DNA of 64,000 nucleotides, taken from NCBI GenBank assembly GCA_014360755.1, contig JACIWX010000002.1, forward strand, positions 418,800-482,799. The letters run 5' to 3'. Position numbers and translations under genes: made by a program. Position 1 is the stretch's first letter, and every line of letters begins with the position of its first letter. The notes under the pieces are model-generated. The model was given only the letters and a program-made list of their open reading frames with translations, did not search any database and was not told the DNA's origin. Origin of the DNA: Chloroflexota bacterium (GTDB lineage Bacteria; Chloroflexota; Anaerolineae; UBA2200). Below, in pieces: positions 27,498 through 37,900 of the stretch.

Positions 27498-29102
27498 TTG
27501 CGGAAAGTCTGGCCTTGGGTAGAGAAAAACTTCTTTTGGTTGCTCCTCGTTGTGGGTGCGGTCTTGCTATTTGCGAATCTTGGGAACATCTATCTATGGC
27601 AAGATGAAGCGGAGACTGCTTTGCTCTCCCAAAGGTTAGGTATGTATGGGTTGCCGTTGGCTTTCGATGGCCGCAATTTGATCCGCCAAGCTCCCCAAGA
27701 TGTGCAATACACGGACGATTACGTCTGGGTATATCATCCCTGGTTTCCTTTTTATTTGACGGCTTTATCCTTCGCCTTGTTGGGTCCCACGACATTTGCG
27801 GCGCGTTTGCCATATGCTTTGGCGGGGTTGGCGACCATTCTCCTGTTGTACTACTGTGTGAACCGCTATTTTCGCGATCGGCGCATCGCCATGCTCAGTG
27901 CAAGCTTCTTGTTGTTTTGTGTACCATTTTTGCTCCATGCGCGGCAATGCAAGTACTTCCCCTTTGCTGCCCTGTTCACTGTCGCCCTGTTGGATGCTTA
28001 TCTCCGCTTGCTTCAAGATCATGTGCCTGACTTTATTTTGCCCTATTTCGTGCTGGCAGGTTTTCTCCTATTTCAGAGCAATTTCGGCGCATTTATTCCC
28101 ATCATTGCATCCTTGGGCATCCATTTTCTCCTTAGCCGTCCAGGATGGGCGGTGGTGAAACGCATGGCATTAGCCATGAGCATTCTTTTCCTTTTCACGA
28201 TACCTTGGGGGGTCTACCTACAAGCTTGGGCACGTGGACGGTTTGTTTTTGATGTGTACCGTTTCTCTGGCCATATGGCGCATTACATAGTCTACATTAC
28301 AGGCTGGATCTTGCCCTGGCCGTTGGTACTGTGTTTTGCTTGTTGGTACTTGCGGGGCAAAAATGGCTTGCGTCTGACGGAAAGCGAGATCTCCATTGTA
28401 AATTTGTACCTTCTGGTGATTTTGATCACGCTTCTCTTCTTATCCGCAACCTTTATTTGGATGTATTTCAGCTATATTGTGCAATTGGTCCCACTGCTGA
28501 CCGTGATTTTGGCGTTGACTGTGCGGAAAATTTGGGATCGCTCTCGTACGCTGGGCTATGTGTTGCTAGTCTTGCTGGTAGGGACCAATATGCTGCATAT
28601 TTTCCCGTACTGCCTGCCGCTGGCTAGGGAGTTTAAATGGGCTTCCCTTGCTCCACGTCGTTATCTAGCCGAGACCGATGCTTTGATTGAGACGGCTAGC
28701 CGTGTGCGCTTTGATCTAGCAAACTATATCTATGAGCTGACTCATGACTATGATGGGCCAGATGAAGGCATCGTATTGTTTCTGCGCGAACATGCGTCGC
28801 CGGGAGACATCGTCTTGACCAGCTATGGCGAGTTGCCTATAGTGTTCTACACTGGGTTGGATATTGCAGGTGGATTGTCTGCCTATCGCCTTGAGCAAGT
28901 GGGGCATCCAGAATGGGTGATTGATCGAAGGGAGGGTTTCTATCGGGAGGCTATCGCGCAAATCATTGCCAATGGGAATTATGAGGCGATCGAAATACCT
29001 TATCCAGACATCTTATGGGGCAACCGGCCAGTACCGGAGTACCACAAGTTTGCCACTGTGTGTGGTGTCCCAAATGTGGTGATTTACCATCGCTTAGATT
29101 AG
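27498..29102 (+). CDS. GT-C family 39-like glycosyltransferase, tandem copy 3
   Basis: A 534-residue polytopic membrane protein. TTG 27498 is chosen for the GGGAGG site five bases upstream; the open frame further up lies inside copy 2. The first loop reads LWQD36-E37-AETALLSQRLGMYG. ARQCKYFPFAALFTV and the tail ELTHDYDGPDEGIV, YGELPIVFYTGL and IEIPYPDILWGNR correspond to copies 1 and 2 but have diverged more, so this is the older duplicate. All three copies keep the acidic pair, so all may be active. Confidence 0.85.
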   Translation: MRKVWPWVEKNFFWLLLVVGAVLLFANLGNIYLWQDEAETALLSQRLGMYGLPLAFDGRNLIRQAPQDVQYTDDYVWVYHPWFPFYLTALSFALLGPTTFAARLPYALAGLATILLLYYCVNRYFRDRRIAMLSASFLLFCVPFLLHARQCKYFPFAALFTVALLDAYLRLLQDHVPDFILPYFVLAGFLLFQSNFGAFIPIIASLGIHFLLSRPGWAVVKRMALAMSILFLFTIPWGVYLQAWARGRFVFDVYRFSGHMAHYIVYITGWILPWPLVLCFACWYLRGKNGLRLTESEISIVNLYLLVILITLLFLSATFIWMYFSYIVQLVPLLTVILALTVRKIWDRSRTLGYVLLVLLVGTNMLHIFPYCLPLAREFKWASLAPRRYLAETDALIETASRVRFDLANYIYELTHDYDGPDEGIVLFLREHASPGDIVLTSYGELPIVFYTGLDIAGGLSAYRLEQVGHPEWVIDRREGFYREAIAQIIANGNYEAIEIPYPDILWGNRPVPEYHKFATVCGVPNVVIYHRLD

Positions 29103-29188
29103 GAAATATCTGCTGCTCGCTGGCTCAGGGAATATGGTTGGAGCATAGGGTAGGATGTTCGTGCATCTGATATTTATAGGAGTTTGAT

Positions 29189-30838
29189 GTGAGAGATATG
29201 TCGTCTAGGATAAGGAATTTGCTGAGCAATCGGGAGTTATGGATGCTGCTCGCTATCATTAGCGCTTCGTTAGTGCTCAGGTTTGCTCTGATACGCGTGG
29301 ATCGCATTGTGCGCTGGGATGAGCCAGATTATCTGATACTCGGTCGGAATCTTTTCACCGGGCAGGGTTATACGGTGAGCGGCCGGCCCGAGCTGCATTA
29401 TGCGCCTTTGTTCCCCATCGTCACGGGCATGCTGTACCCGCTGACAAAGGATATGAAGCTGAACAGTGATATCTGTTTCATCATTTTTGGTACGCTGACA
29501 CTTTTGCCGTTCTATGGGCTTGCGAAGCGACTTTTTGGCTTGCGCATCGGCTTGATGAGTGTGGTTTTTTTGTGCTTTTTCCCAGCGTTAACGGCGGCGG
29601 TGCTTTTCTGGGGCACTATGTTGGAGCCGCTTTATCTCTTCCTTCTTTATGCGGCGCTTTTTGCGGTTTGGGTCGCATGGGAGACACAAAAACTAGGTGC
29701 TTATCTGGCTGCAGGGGCATTATTTGGGCTGGCTTATCTGACCAAGCCAGAAGCAGTGGTCTATGTAGGAGTGATGTTTTTCCTGCTATTTTTGGCTAAT
29801 TTGAGGCGTTCACCGTTCACTTGGCACGCTGGCTTTCGCCTAGCGGCTGGCATAGTCGCTTTTTTCCTGGTTATTTAGCCGTACATAGTTTTCCTGTAAC
29901 GCCAAACAGGCCGTGTCATGGTCAGTGGCAAATTAGGCGTTACCTATGTGGCAGGGCAGGGTGCAGTAGATCATGACCCAGTCCTCTACGATCAGGCATT
30001 GTCTCGCTTGGATAAATCTGGCGAGGAGATCATTTGGTTTTCGGCAGATCGTTTCCAATACAGTGTGTGGGATTCTATTCAGGCTGACCCACGGGGTTTT
30101 GTACGCAGGGTATGGCGAAATGTGAATACCTTGGAGGGGGTTTTATTCACTAGGCAGGTTTTCCCCTTTTATTTCCTCATTATCCTTAGTGCAGGCTGGT
30201 TTGGCCAGGCGTGGAATAAGGAGAGGGTGGTAAAGGAGGCGTTCCTTTTTGCCATTATATTGCCTGTATTTATTTTCCTGCCTTTCCACATCGAATTGCG
30301 TTACTTTGCACCGATGTTACCAATCTTTTTGTTGTGGCTGGCAAAGGGAATTACCGCATTGGCAGATTGGCTCCAACAAACCTGGATGAACCTGCGTCCC
30401 AGCGCTACACCGTTATCTAGGATAGGTGTGAGGTTTTCTGTATTAGCCTGTGCGCTGGTAGTGCTCTATTTTCTCGTTCTGCAGCCTCTGGTTGTGCGCG
30501 ATGGATTGGCAGGGATGAATCCCAGCCGTCGCGAGGCAGGGCTTTGGCTGAAGGCCAACGCTCCACCTGACGCGTTGATCATGTCTCGCGATACCGAAGT
30601 ACCTTTCTATGCCGAACGGCGTTGGGCGGCCACACCGCACGAGGACTATGCGCACTTTATTGCCTATGTGCGCAAGCGAGGTGCGAATTACCTAGTTGTT
30701 GACGAGCGGGAGGTTACAGTTATCCGTCCGCAACTTCGCCTCTTGTTGAATGAGGATGCACCGCCCTCTGGCTTACGGCATGTATATACTGCCTATGACC
30801 CAAGGGGCAACACGATCGTCTATGAGGTGCTTTATTGA
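29189..30838 (+). pseudogene. Disrupted GT-C family 39-like glycosyltransferase with two in-frame stops
   Basis: One continuous frame of 550 codons that is the counterpart of the 559-residue gene at 13761. It starts at GTG 29189 behind AGGAG. The first loop IVRWDEPDYLILGRN and HYAPLFPIVTG are intact. The frame then meets TAG (29876-29878) and TAA (29897-29899) seven codons later, and continues in the same frame with RQTGRVMVSGKLGVTY, which lines up with ETGSWMISEKAGVTF of the paralogue. The remaining 300 codons read cleanly to the same VDEREVTVIRPQLRLLL tail. An ATG at 29918 could restart translation but has no clear ribosome site. Inactivation by two point changes is the simplest reading; a split two-part protein is the alternative. 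Confidence 0.8.
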
Positions 30839-32154
30839 CTGTGACAAGGAGTTCAGCCAATTCCTATAGGGTGAACCTCATCAATCCGCCAAGTGCTCCA
30901 GGCACGTTAGCTAACCGCGAAGGGGCAGCGGGCATGGGGGTTGTCTATCCGTCATCAGAGTCCTTCTTTTATCCGCCACAGACATTAGCTACTGTGGCGG
31001 CTACCCTGCGGGATGCGGGTTATGAAGTGCGGGCTTTTGACGCTGTAGTAGAGGAAGTAACCGCGGATGTCACGCAGGCGAATGCAATTGGCGTATTTGT
31101 TGCGTATGCCACCCTGGACAACGACCTTGCCTTTATTCAGGCTCTGCGGAAACAGACTGGGGCTAAGTTGATCGCCTTTGGTCCGGCGCTGCGCTTTGTT
31201 GGCGAGGAGGTTCTGCATCGCGCGCCTGTGGACGCAGTCCTAGTGGGCGATGCGGAAGGTTTTTTCGCAACTGCATTGCAGTATCTAGAAGCCAGAGTGG
31301 AATCACGCCCTTTGATCCTCACACCAGAGAGCGTAAGGGCATCAGGCTTTGATGCACAGGGCTTTGTGCAGGATCTAGATGCACTGCCCTTCCCGGCGTG
31401 GGACATGCTGCCCCACAAGAAATACAGAGTTTTAACCATCTTGAGCAGCCGAGGTTGCCCAGATCGTTGTGCATATTGTCCCTATGCTGCAGCCCAGGGG
31501 CATCATTTTCGTGCCCGTTCAGTAGAGAATGTCTTATCAGAACTGGACTGGCTAAGTCACCGGTTTCATCCTGCCCGGCTGGTCTTTCGCGATCCGGCCT
31601 TTGCCTACAACCGTGAGAGAGTAATTGCTCTCTGTGAAGGGATGTTGAAACGCAAACTGCGTCTGAACTGGGAGTGTGAATCAAGGCCCGAACATTTTGA
31701 TGCCGAGTTGCTCCGGCTCATGCGACGCGCTGGCTGTCAATGGATCAAGATTGGGCTGGAGACGACCGATGGGCAATTGCTGCAAAAGGTGCGCCGGGTG
31801 GGTTCGTCTGGAGAGGCTGTGGCGTATCTTGATCGTGTCGCCGAGGTAGTCAAGACCTGTAGGGAGATTGGGCTGCCGTGCCGCTTGTTTGTTATGGCCG
31901 GCTTACCAGGTCAAGATCTCGCCATGGCTCAACAAACGAGCACCTTTGTCGAGACACTCAAGCCAACAGCGTTGAATGTGAAGGCATTCGAGAGATACCC
32001 TGGCATTGAGTTAGATGTTGAAGCGGAGGGGGATTGCGAGGCACAGATGGCAATCTTATGTAGGGCACAAGAAGCACTCAGGAGTTATCCGCCTGCCCCA
32101 ACCCTACTTTCGCGCGGCAAGCATTGGTTAAGGCGCGTTTGGCGTGGAGAATAA
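30835..32154 (+). CDS. Cobalamin-binding-type radical SAM protein
   Basis: A 439-residue enzyme. Residues 1 to about 165 have the B12-binding-like Rossmann plan: INPPSAPG, then FYPPQTLATVAATLRDAGYEV, and VGDAEGFF, as in BchE-type proteins. The canonical DxHxxG for B12 ligation is not seen. The radical SAM core has SSRGC208PDRC212AYC215PYA and later ECESRPEHFD and WIKIGLET. VMAGLPGQ is the usual GxPG element. Substrates of such enzymes include lipids, tetrapyrroles and sugars; none is indicated here. TTG 30835 overlaps the previous stop (TTGA); GTG 30841 is also possible. Confidence 0.8.
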   Translation: MTVTRSSANSYRVNLINPPSAPGTLANREGAAGMGVVYPSSESFFYPPQTLATVAATLRDAGYEVRAFDAVVEEVTADVTQANAIGVFVAYATLDNDLAFIQALRKQTGAKLIAFGPALRFVGEEVLHRAPVDAVLVGDAEGFFATALQYLEARVESRPLILTPESVRASGFDAQGFVQDLDALPFPAWDMLPHKKYRVLTILSSRGCPDRCAYCPYAAAQGHHFRARSVENVLSELDWLSHRFHPARLVFRDPAFAYNRERVIALCEGMLKRKLRLNWECESRPEHFDAELLRLMRRAGCQWIKIGLETTDGQLLQKVRRVGSSGEAVAYLDRVAEVVKTCREIGLPCRLFVMAGLPGQDLAMAQQTSTFVETLKPTALNVKAFERYPGIELDVEAEGDCEAQMAILCRAQEALRSYPPAPTLLSRGKHWLRRVWRGE

Positions 32155-32193
32155 GGTGAGTAGTGATGCAGCAGAAGGCATAGAGAGACTTGC

Positions 32194-33153
32194 ATGCGTG
32201 CATTTGTGACTGGTGCAACGGGTTTTGTGGGCTCGGCTGTGGTGCGCAGCCTGCTACGCAGAGGTGTTGCAGTGAAGGCGCTGGCTCGGCGAAGCAGCGA
32301 CCTGCGCAATATCGCTGGCCTTGATGTGGAAGTATTCTATGGTGATTTATTCGATGAGGAGGGGCTAGCATGTGCTTTGCGGGGCTGTGATGTTTTGTAC
32401 CATATCGCTGCTTACTATAGCACAGATGAAGCAGATGCTCCCATGATGTATGAGGTCAATGTGCGCGGCACCAAGACGGTCATGCGCGCGGCGTTGAAAG
32501 CGGGTGTGCCGCGGGCTGTCCATACCAGTACCATTGGCACCATTGGCCAACCCATGGATGGCAGTTTAGCGACGGAGGAAGCGCCTTTCAATCTATGGGA
32601 TACCGGCAGCCATTATGTGAAATCGAAATACCTTGGGGAGATCGCAGCGCTGGCAATGAACGAGCAAGGCCTGTCAGTCGTCGTCGTGAATCCATGCGCT
32701 CCAGTGGGGCCACGTGACATCAAGCCAAGCAGCACTGGGCAACGTATTGTGGACTATCTCAATGGCAGGCTTCCCTCCTTTGTGTCTGGTGGGATCAATT
32801 TCATTTCCGTGCACGATGTTGCGGAGGGTGAGGTATTGGCGGCGGAGAGAGGGCGTGCAGGGGAAAGGTACATCCTGGGACATAGGGAAGGCAATTTGTC
32901 CTTGTCAGACTTCTTGACCCTTATGGAAGAGGTATCTGGAGTAAGGGCTCCCCGTATGCCCAGATCTTGGCCATCGCTTTGGCCTATACGACGAGGCAAG
33001 CCAGCCGAAGAGGCGCCGAGTTTCAGACCTAAAGCGCTCACTTGTGATCCTTCGAAGGCTATTTGTGAGCTGGGGTTGCCACAGACGCCGCTAGCAGTAG
33101 CCTTTGCGGAAGCAGTGGCTTGGTTCCGAGAGAATGGGTATGTCCGTATGTAA
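32194..33153 (+). CDS. NAD-dependent SDR, HpnA-like sugar epimerase family
   Basis: A 319-residue extended SDR. VTGATGFVGSAVVRSLL is the cofactor loop, VKALARRSSDLRNI follows and YHIAAYYS marks the active-site side. HTSTIGTIG holds the Ser, and HY141VKSK145 the Tyr/Lys pair. This order and the NPCAPVGPRDIKPSSTGQ segment match the hopanoid-associated sugar epimerase (HpnA) family. No other hopanoid genes are visible here, so the name reflects similarity only. Its place after a radical SAM gene and before an acyltransferase suggests work on a sugar or lipid-linked sugar. Confidence 0.8.
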   Translation: MRAFVTGATGFVGSAVVRSLLRRGVAVKALARRSSDLRNIAGLDVEVFYGDLFDEEGLACALRGCDVLYHIAAYYSTDEADAPMMYEVNVRGTKTVMRAALKAGVPRAVHTSTIGTIGQPMDGSLATEEAPFNLWDTGSHYVKSKYLGEIAALAMNEQGLSVVVVNPCAPVGPRDIKPSSTGQRIVDYLNGRLPSFVSGGINFISVHDVAEGEVLAAERGRAGERYILGHREGNLSLSDFLTLMEEVSGVRAPRMPRSWPSLWPIRRGKPAEEAPSFRPKALTCDPSKAICELGLPQTPLAVAFAEAVAWFRENGYVRM

Positions 33154-33166
33154 AGGGGAGTAAGGA

Positions 33167-33859
33167 ATGCAGAGACTTGCTAGGTGGGTGCGGCACATGC
33201 GAAAACTACTCCTGGGTTTTTTGATGCACTTGTCGGCAGTCCCCGGGGTGGGGTGGTTTACCGTGCGGTTAGCAGAGATTATCGTTGGGCCGTACAAAGA
33301 TCGGCGGATTCTGGCGCTGGTAACTCCTCGACCCTATATCTCGTCTCACGCTCAGATCAAATGCCCCAATCTACGGCTTGGGCGGAACTGTTTCATTGAC
33401 GAACGAGTAACCATTTATGCCCATCATGACGGCGGCGAGGTGCGCTTGGGCGATCGCGTACATGTATACCGGGATACGATCATCGAAGTTGGAGCAGGAG
33501 GCAGTGTCATTATTGGCGATAATACGCATATTCAGGCAGCCTGCAATATTAAGGGTTTCTTGGGCAGCGTTGTTATTGGCTGCAATGTGCAGATTGCCCC
33601 CCATTGTGCTTTCAGCCCCTATGAACACAATTTCGAAGACCGGAATAAGGCAATCAACGAACAGGGCATCCGCAGCGCAGGCGATATTGTGCTGGAAGAC
33701 GATGTATGGCTTGGTTTGGGGGTTAAGGTGCTGGAAGGAGTCCGTATTGGCAAGGGTGCCGTGATTGGCGCTGGTGCTGTGGTGACCAAGGATATCCCAG
33801 CGTATGCGATTGCGGTGGGTGTGCCAGCGCACGTGATCCGCAAACGTGGTGAGGCGTGA
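33167..33859 (+). CDS. Hexapeptide-repeat acyltransferase
   Basis: A 230-residue left-handed beta-helix protein of the LbH acyltransferase type. Residues from about 70 show the repeating isoleucine/valine hexapeptides (IKCPNLRLGRN, VRLGDRVHVY, VIIGDNTHI, VVIGCNVQI). The end carries VWLGLGVKVLEGVRIGKGAVIGAG and AIAVGVPAHVIRKR, the usual acetyl-CoA-binding corner. The SPYEHNFED loop holds the probable catalytic His. It would acetylate or acylate a sugar of the glycan. The N-terminal 50 residues are hydrophobic and basic, possibly membrane-peripheral. Confidence 0.85.
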   Translation: MQRLARWVRHMRKLLLGFLMHLSAVPGVGWFTVRLAEIIVGPYKDRRILALVTPRPYISSHAQIKCPNLRLGRNCFIDERVTIYAHHDGGEVRLGDRVHVYRDTIIEVGAGGSVIIGDNTHIQAACNIKGFLGSVVIGCNVQIAPHCAFSPYEHNFEDRNKAINEQGIRSAGDIVLEDDVWLGLGVKVLEGVRIGKGAVIGAGAVVTKDIPAYAIAVGVPAHVIRKRGEA

Positions 33860-33909
33860 AAGATCTGTAATGTCTGCTTATTGTGCTTTTCATAAGTTTT
33901 TCATTTTAG

Positions 33910-34848
33910 ATGGATACAATGGACTCCAAAGAAGGTGACATGCTGGAATACGTTCGTTGCAATCTCTGCGGTGCTGATAATACAGAGCCAGTGGCTGAAA
34001 TCGAGGGCTTTCACATCGTGCGCTGTCGTCAATGTGGCCTAATCTATGTCAATCCACGCTACCGTGAGGATTTTCTGCAACAGCTCTATACCGCCGAGTA
34101 CTATGACCATGATGGCATCCGAAATGGGCAGGCATTCTTCGGTTATGAGGATTATATCGCCGATGAGGAGAATATTCGAATCACCTTTGCCAAGCGCTTG
34201 AGAACCATCGAGCGATTTGTGAACAAAGGTAGATTGCTGGATGTTGGTTGTGCCACTGGTTTTTTCCTTGATCTGGCACGTGCCAAGGGATGGGAGGTGG
34301 TCGGTAGTGAGGTATCCGAATTTGCCGCGCAATATGCGCGTGAAAAGTTTGGTTTAGAGGTGCACCTGGGAGCGCTGAGGCAGTTGCATTTTGCACCAGA
34401 GGCATTTGACGCGGTAACGATGTGGGATGTGATCGAGCACGTGGCTGATCCCATGGGGGATTTGCAGGAGGTTTGGCGCATTCTGCGCGAAGGCGGGTTG
34501 CTTTCCCTGATCACGCCGGATAGTGACAGTCTCGTGGCTCGCTTGTTGGGTAAGCGTTGGGAAGAATTACGCCGCGTGCGTGAACACATCTACTTCTTTT
34601 CCCGGCGGACGATCACCGAGATGTTGCGCCGAGCGGGTTTCGAGGTGTTGAGGATAGAAAGCGCTGATAAGGTTTTCTATTTGGGCCCAGCGATGGAGCG
34701 GCTGAAATATTACACCTGGGATGGAGTGCTGACGAAGACGGCTACTCACCTGGTCTACAAACTGGGCTTGGACAGGATACGTATCAACATTAATCCGTTC
34801 ACCAAGATCGCTGTTTATGCACGTAAGCGAACCGAGACCTCGCTTTAA
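33910..34848 (+). CDS. Zinc-ribbon SAM-dependent methyltransferase
   Basis: A 312-residue protein. An N-terminal zinc ribbon, C17xxC20 and C39xxC42 (RCRQCGLIYVNPR), precedes a class I methyltransferase. LLDVGCATGFFLDLA is the SAM loop, WEVVGSEVSEFA the second strand, and MWDVIEHVADP the post-motif. Proteins of this plan often methylate nucleotide sugars or lipid-linked sugars. The start could be ATG 33910, or ATG 33940, just before the ribbon with AAGGTG upstream; the shorter form would lack ten residues. It ends the second block before the large secreted protein. Confidence 0.85.
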   Translation: MDTMDSKEGDMLEYVRCNLCGADNTEPVAEIEGFHIVRCRQCGLIYVNPRYREDFLQQLYTAEYYDHDGIRNGQAFFGYEDYIADEENIRITFAKRLRTIERFVNKGRLLDVGCATGFFLDLARAKGWEVVGSEVSEFAAQYAREKFGLEVHLGALRQLHFAPEAFDAVTMWDVIEHVADPMGDLQEVWRILREGGLLSLITPDSDSLVARLLGKRWEELRRVREHIYFFSRRTITEMLRRAGFEVLRIESADKVFYLGPAMERLKYYTWDGVLTKTATHLVYKLGLDRIRININPFTKIAVYARKRTETSL

Positions 34849-34950
34849 GAGCATTCCTTCTTTGACGAATCATTGCCCACACAGTACAATGGAGCGTATG
34901 TCATACGTCTATTCAGTAGAGTAGTACCACTATTTGTCAGGAGAGGCTCA

Positions 34951-37900
34951 ATGACCAAGCCGTCTGTCCTTGTTATCATTGCCCTCGTTTTCACCGTGGG
35001 GCTGTGGCTGATAGTATCCTTCGCTGTGGCGAACCAAGCGGCAGCAGCAGTTGTCTTGCCTGTTCAGGCACAGCAAGGAGTATATACAGTGACCTTTCAA
35101 TCTGGTGTGTCTCCTGCCGGATACAGTGGCGCGGAGGATGCCTTTATTAACTACTTTTCTGCAAATGAAAATCAAGGTTCTAGCGGTGAACTGTGGATTA
35201 GGAGCGATGGATGGCAACGCGCGCTGCTCAGGTTCGACTTGCAACAGCATATTCCAGGAGGCGTGCGCGTGCTTTCGGCGACGCTAACCCTTCATGTCAA
35301 CAGTAGGACGGCCTCAAACCGCGCACGTTTGCTATGCTACCAGGTATTGCAGCCCTGGATAGAGTCTCAAGTGACATGGAACAATGCTTCACAAGGAATA
35401 CCCTGGACTGGAGGGGGTGGATGCGACGGGAACTCACGTTCTGATGTCCCCTCTTGCCAAACTGAAGTGAACATCCCCTCTGGGAACATCGTGCTGGATC
35501 TGACCAGCTTGGTACAAGTGTGGGTCAATAACCCGGCAGAAAATTACGGATTTCTGCTGAAAGGGGAGACCATCGAAGGGAATGTAACCTATAAATTCAC
35601 CAGCGCCGACGGTACCCGTGACTATCGGCCCAAGCTGGTAGTGATGTACGAGGGTGCACCCCCGCTAGCCACGCCAACACCTACACGGACGCCGACCAAA
35701 ACGCCTACACCTTTCCCCCCAACGGTTATCACCTCAACCTTGGCTGATTGGCAATTTGATGCATGCCTGAAGGTTAGCCCGGAGAAGCCCGTATCCAATG
35801 AAGAGAGGATGGTGCTCATTTGGCAGGGGACTCCTTGGATGGCTGAACTGCGAATCACTTTTTGTAACAGCGAGAGTCCACAGCCGGTCTATCTCAATGG
35901 CCGGATGATCGGAACAGCACCAATCACCCCGACTGAAAACTGCGAATGCAACGAAGAACAGCGCCGTGGCTATCAAGCGAGATTTGAAATAGACCCCCAC
36001 TTGATTGATCCTGGGCCAAGTTATATCAATGTGATTACGATTACCAATGAGGCAAACTCCTGGGACCGCATCAAAGCCTATGGAGCCCACATTATCCTTA
36101 GCGGAGATATCACAGGCGCGACACGCTCTTATTTCGATTTCTCCTACGATTTTGATGGGACGCCCATAAAGGGGGCGGTGCAAATCCCAATTGGCTATAA
36201 TCCAGATGTAGCTACCCCTTTGCTTATCTCGGTGCCTGGCACTGGAGAGGACAAAGACCATGGTCTAATCAGATATGCAGTGCGTGCGAACGAGATGGGC
36301 TGGCTATTGGCTTCTCTGGATATGCGTAAGGGATGGAGCAGCCCTTCCGCCTCACGAGCCAGGACGCCTTCTCTGGCTGTACAGCACGATATTATCAAGC
36401 TCTTGCAGTATGTGCAGGCTAATTACAATGTAGACCGGACGCGGGTCTATATCGCGGGCTTTTCAACTGGTGGAGGCATTGCCGCCACTGTAGCGGCGAA
36501 GTATCCGGATGTTTTCGCAGGGGTTATTGATTACGCAGGTGTGACAAACTATGCCGAGTGGTATCAGGAACGGGGAGACCTGGCTGATGTATTGAATCGC
36601 GAATTCAATGGCACTCCAGATGGGAATTTTGAGTATGCGCGTAGATCTAGTCGTTTGTTGGCACGCAATTTGCAGTATGTGGCGATGCGTATTGTGCATG
36701 GCACGGCGGATGATCGGGTGCGCTTTAGCCAGTCATCCCTGATGTACAACGAAGCGATGCCCTTATTCTATGACCCGGCGCTCACCTTCAAGGAATTTTA
36801 TCCGCATTTGGGAGGGCACACTCCTGAACTCCCTGGAGTAAGCGAAACAGACCTGCTATTCCTGTCCCATCATCACCTAGTGGAGAATCCACGTGAACTG
36901 AAAATCATTACCGATGAAGGCAAAAGTTACTACTGGCTTCGGGTGGATAAGATGAATACCTCATCCACCGCATGGCGGGGTTGGGTGGAGATCGAAGCCA
37001 GGTATGACCTCGAGAGCAGCACCATTTGGCTGAATGCGAAGGAAGGGGATTTTGCGGAAGGCAAGCCACTTACGGTCACGCTCGATTTGTCAAAGATGGG
37101 CTTGGACGTTGCTATCCCATATGATATCGAAGAATACGATGACCGGACCGGTGATTTCTCTTTCCGCTCGGCAGTTGTGCCTACTGCAGGCAAGCTGATC
37201 CTGACGGTGCCGCGGAACGCGTTGGGATACGTAGCCCGTCGGTACGTGATCTCTCCGGCAATTGGCCGAGAGTTGAAAGTCTTGCGCTTGCAACAGGGAA
37301 CAGAGGGCTACACAGGAACGAAGGATACCTACATCACCGCGTGGGCGGGCGAAGGTCCTGAGGAGCCCCATGGTTCATCAACTAGATTGCTTCTGGGTTA
37401 TGATGCACGGCGCAAAGCGTTGCTCAAGTTCGATTTAAGCGCTGTTCCTGCTGGCATAGAGGTAAAAGCAGCCAAGTTAACTGTAAACCTATTAGAGAGC
37501 AAGAGTTCCAATATCAGTATCAGTGCGTATGAAGCGCTCCGTCCCTGGCAGGACAGCGAGGCAACCTGGCAGTGGGCAACTAGGAGTGAACGCTGGGGCA
37601 GCCCAGGAGCAGAAGGCTCTGGCGACCGCGCATTCACTCCAGTGTATACGGTGGAAAATGTAAGGGCAGCGGGTGCTTATACCTTCAATCTGAAGTCTTT
37701 AGTGGAACGCTGGCTTGCCACGCCTACTAGCAACCAAGGAGTGGTCCTGATCGGCGGTGGGGCTTATACGGCGGACAGTTATCCCTTGGCTTCAGCGGAA
37801 TACAGCGATGTCAGCAAGCGCCCTCTGCTGGAAATATGGTATATGGAGCCATTGCCTACGCCGATTGCTACTCCGAGTCCAACCAAGACGTCCACTCCCA

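Noticed and set aside
29189..30838. Frameshift or recoded stop (readthrough) in the GT-C gene
   Set aside because: Both halves are in the same frame, so no shift is needed. Readthrough would have to act at both TAG and TAA, codons that serve as ordinary stops elsewhere in the window.
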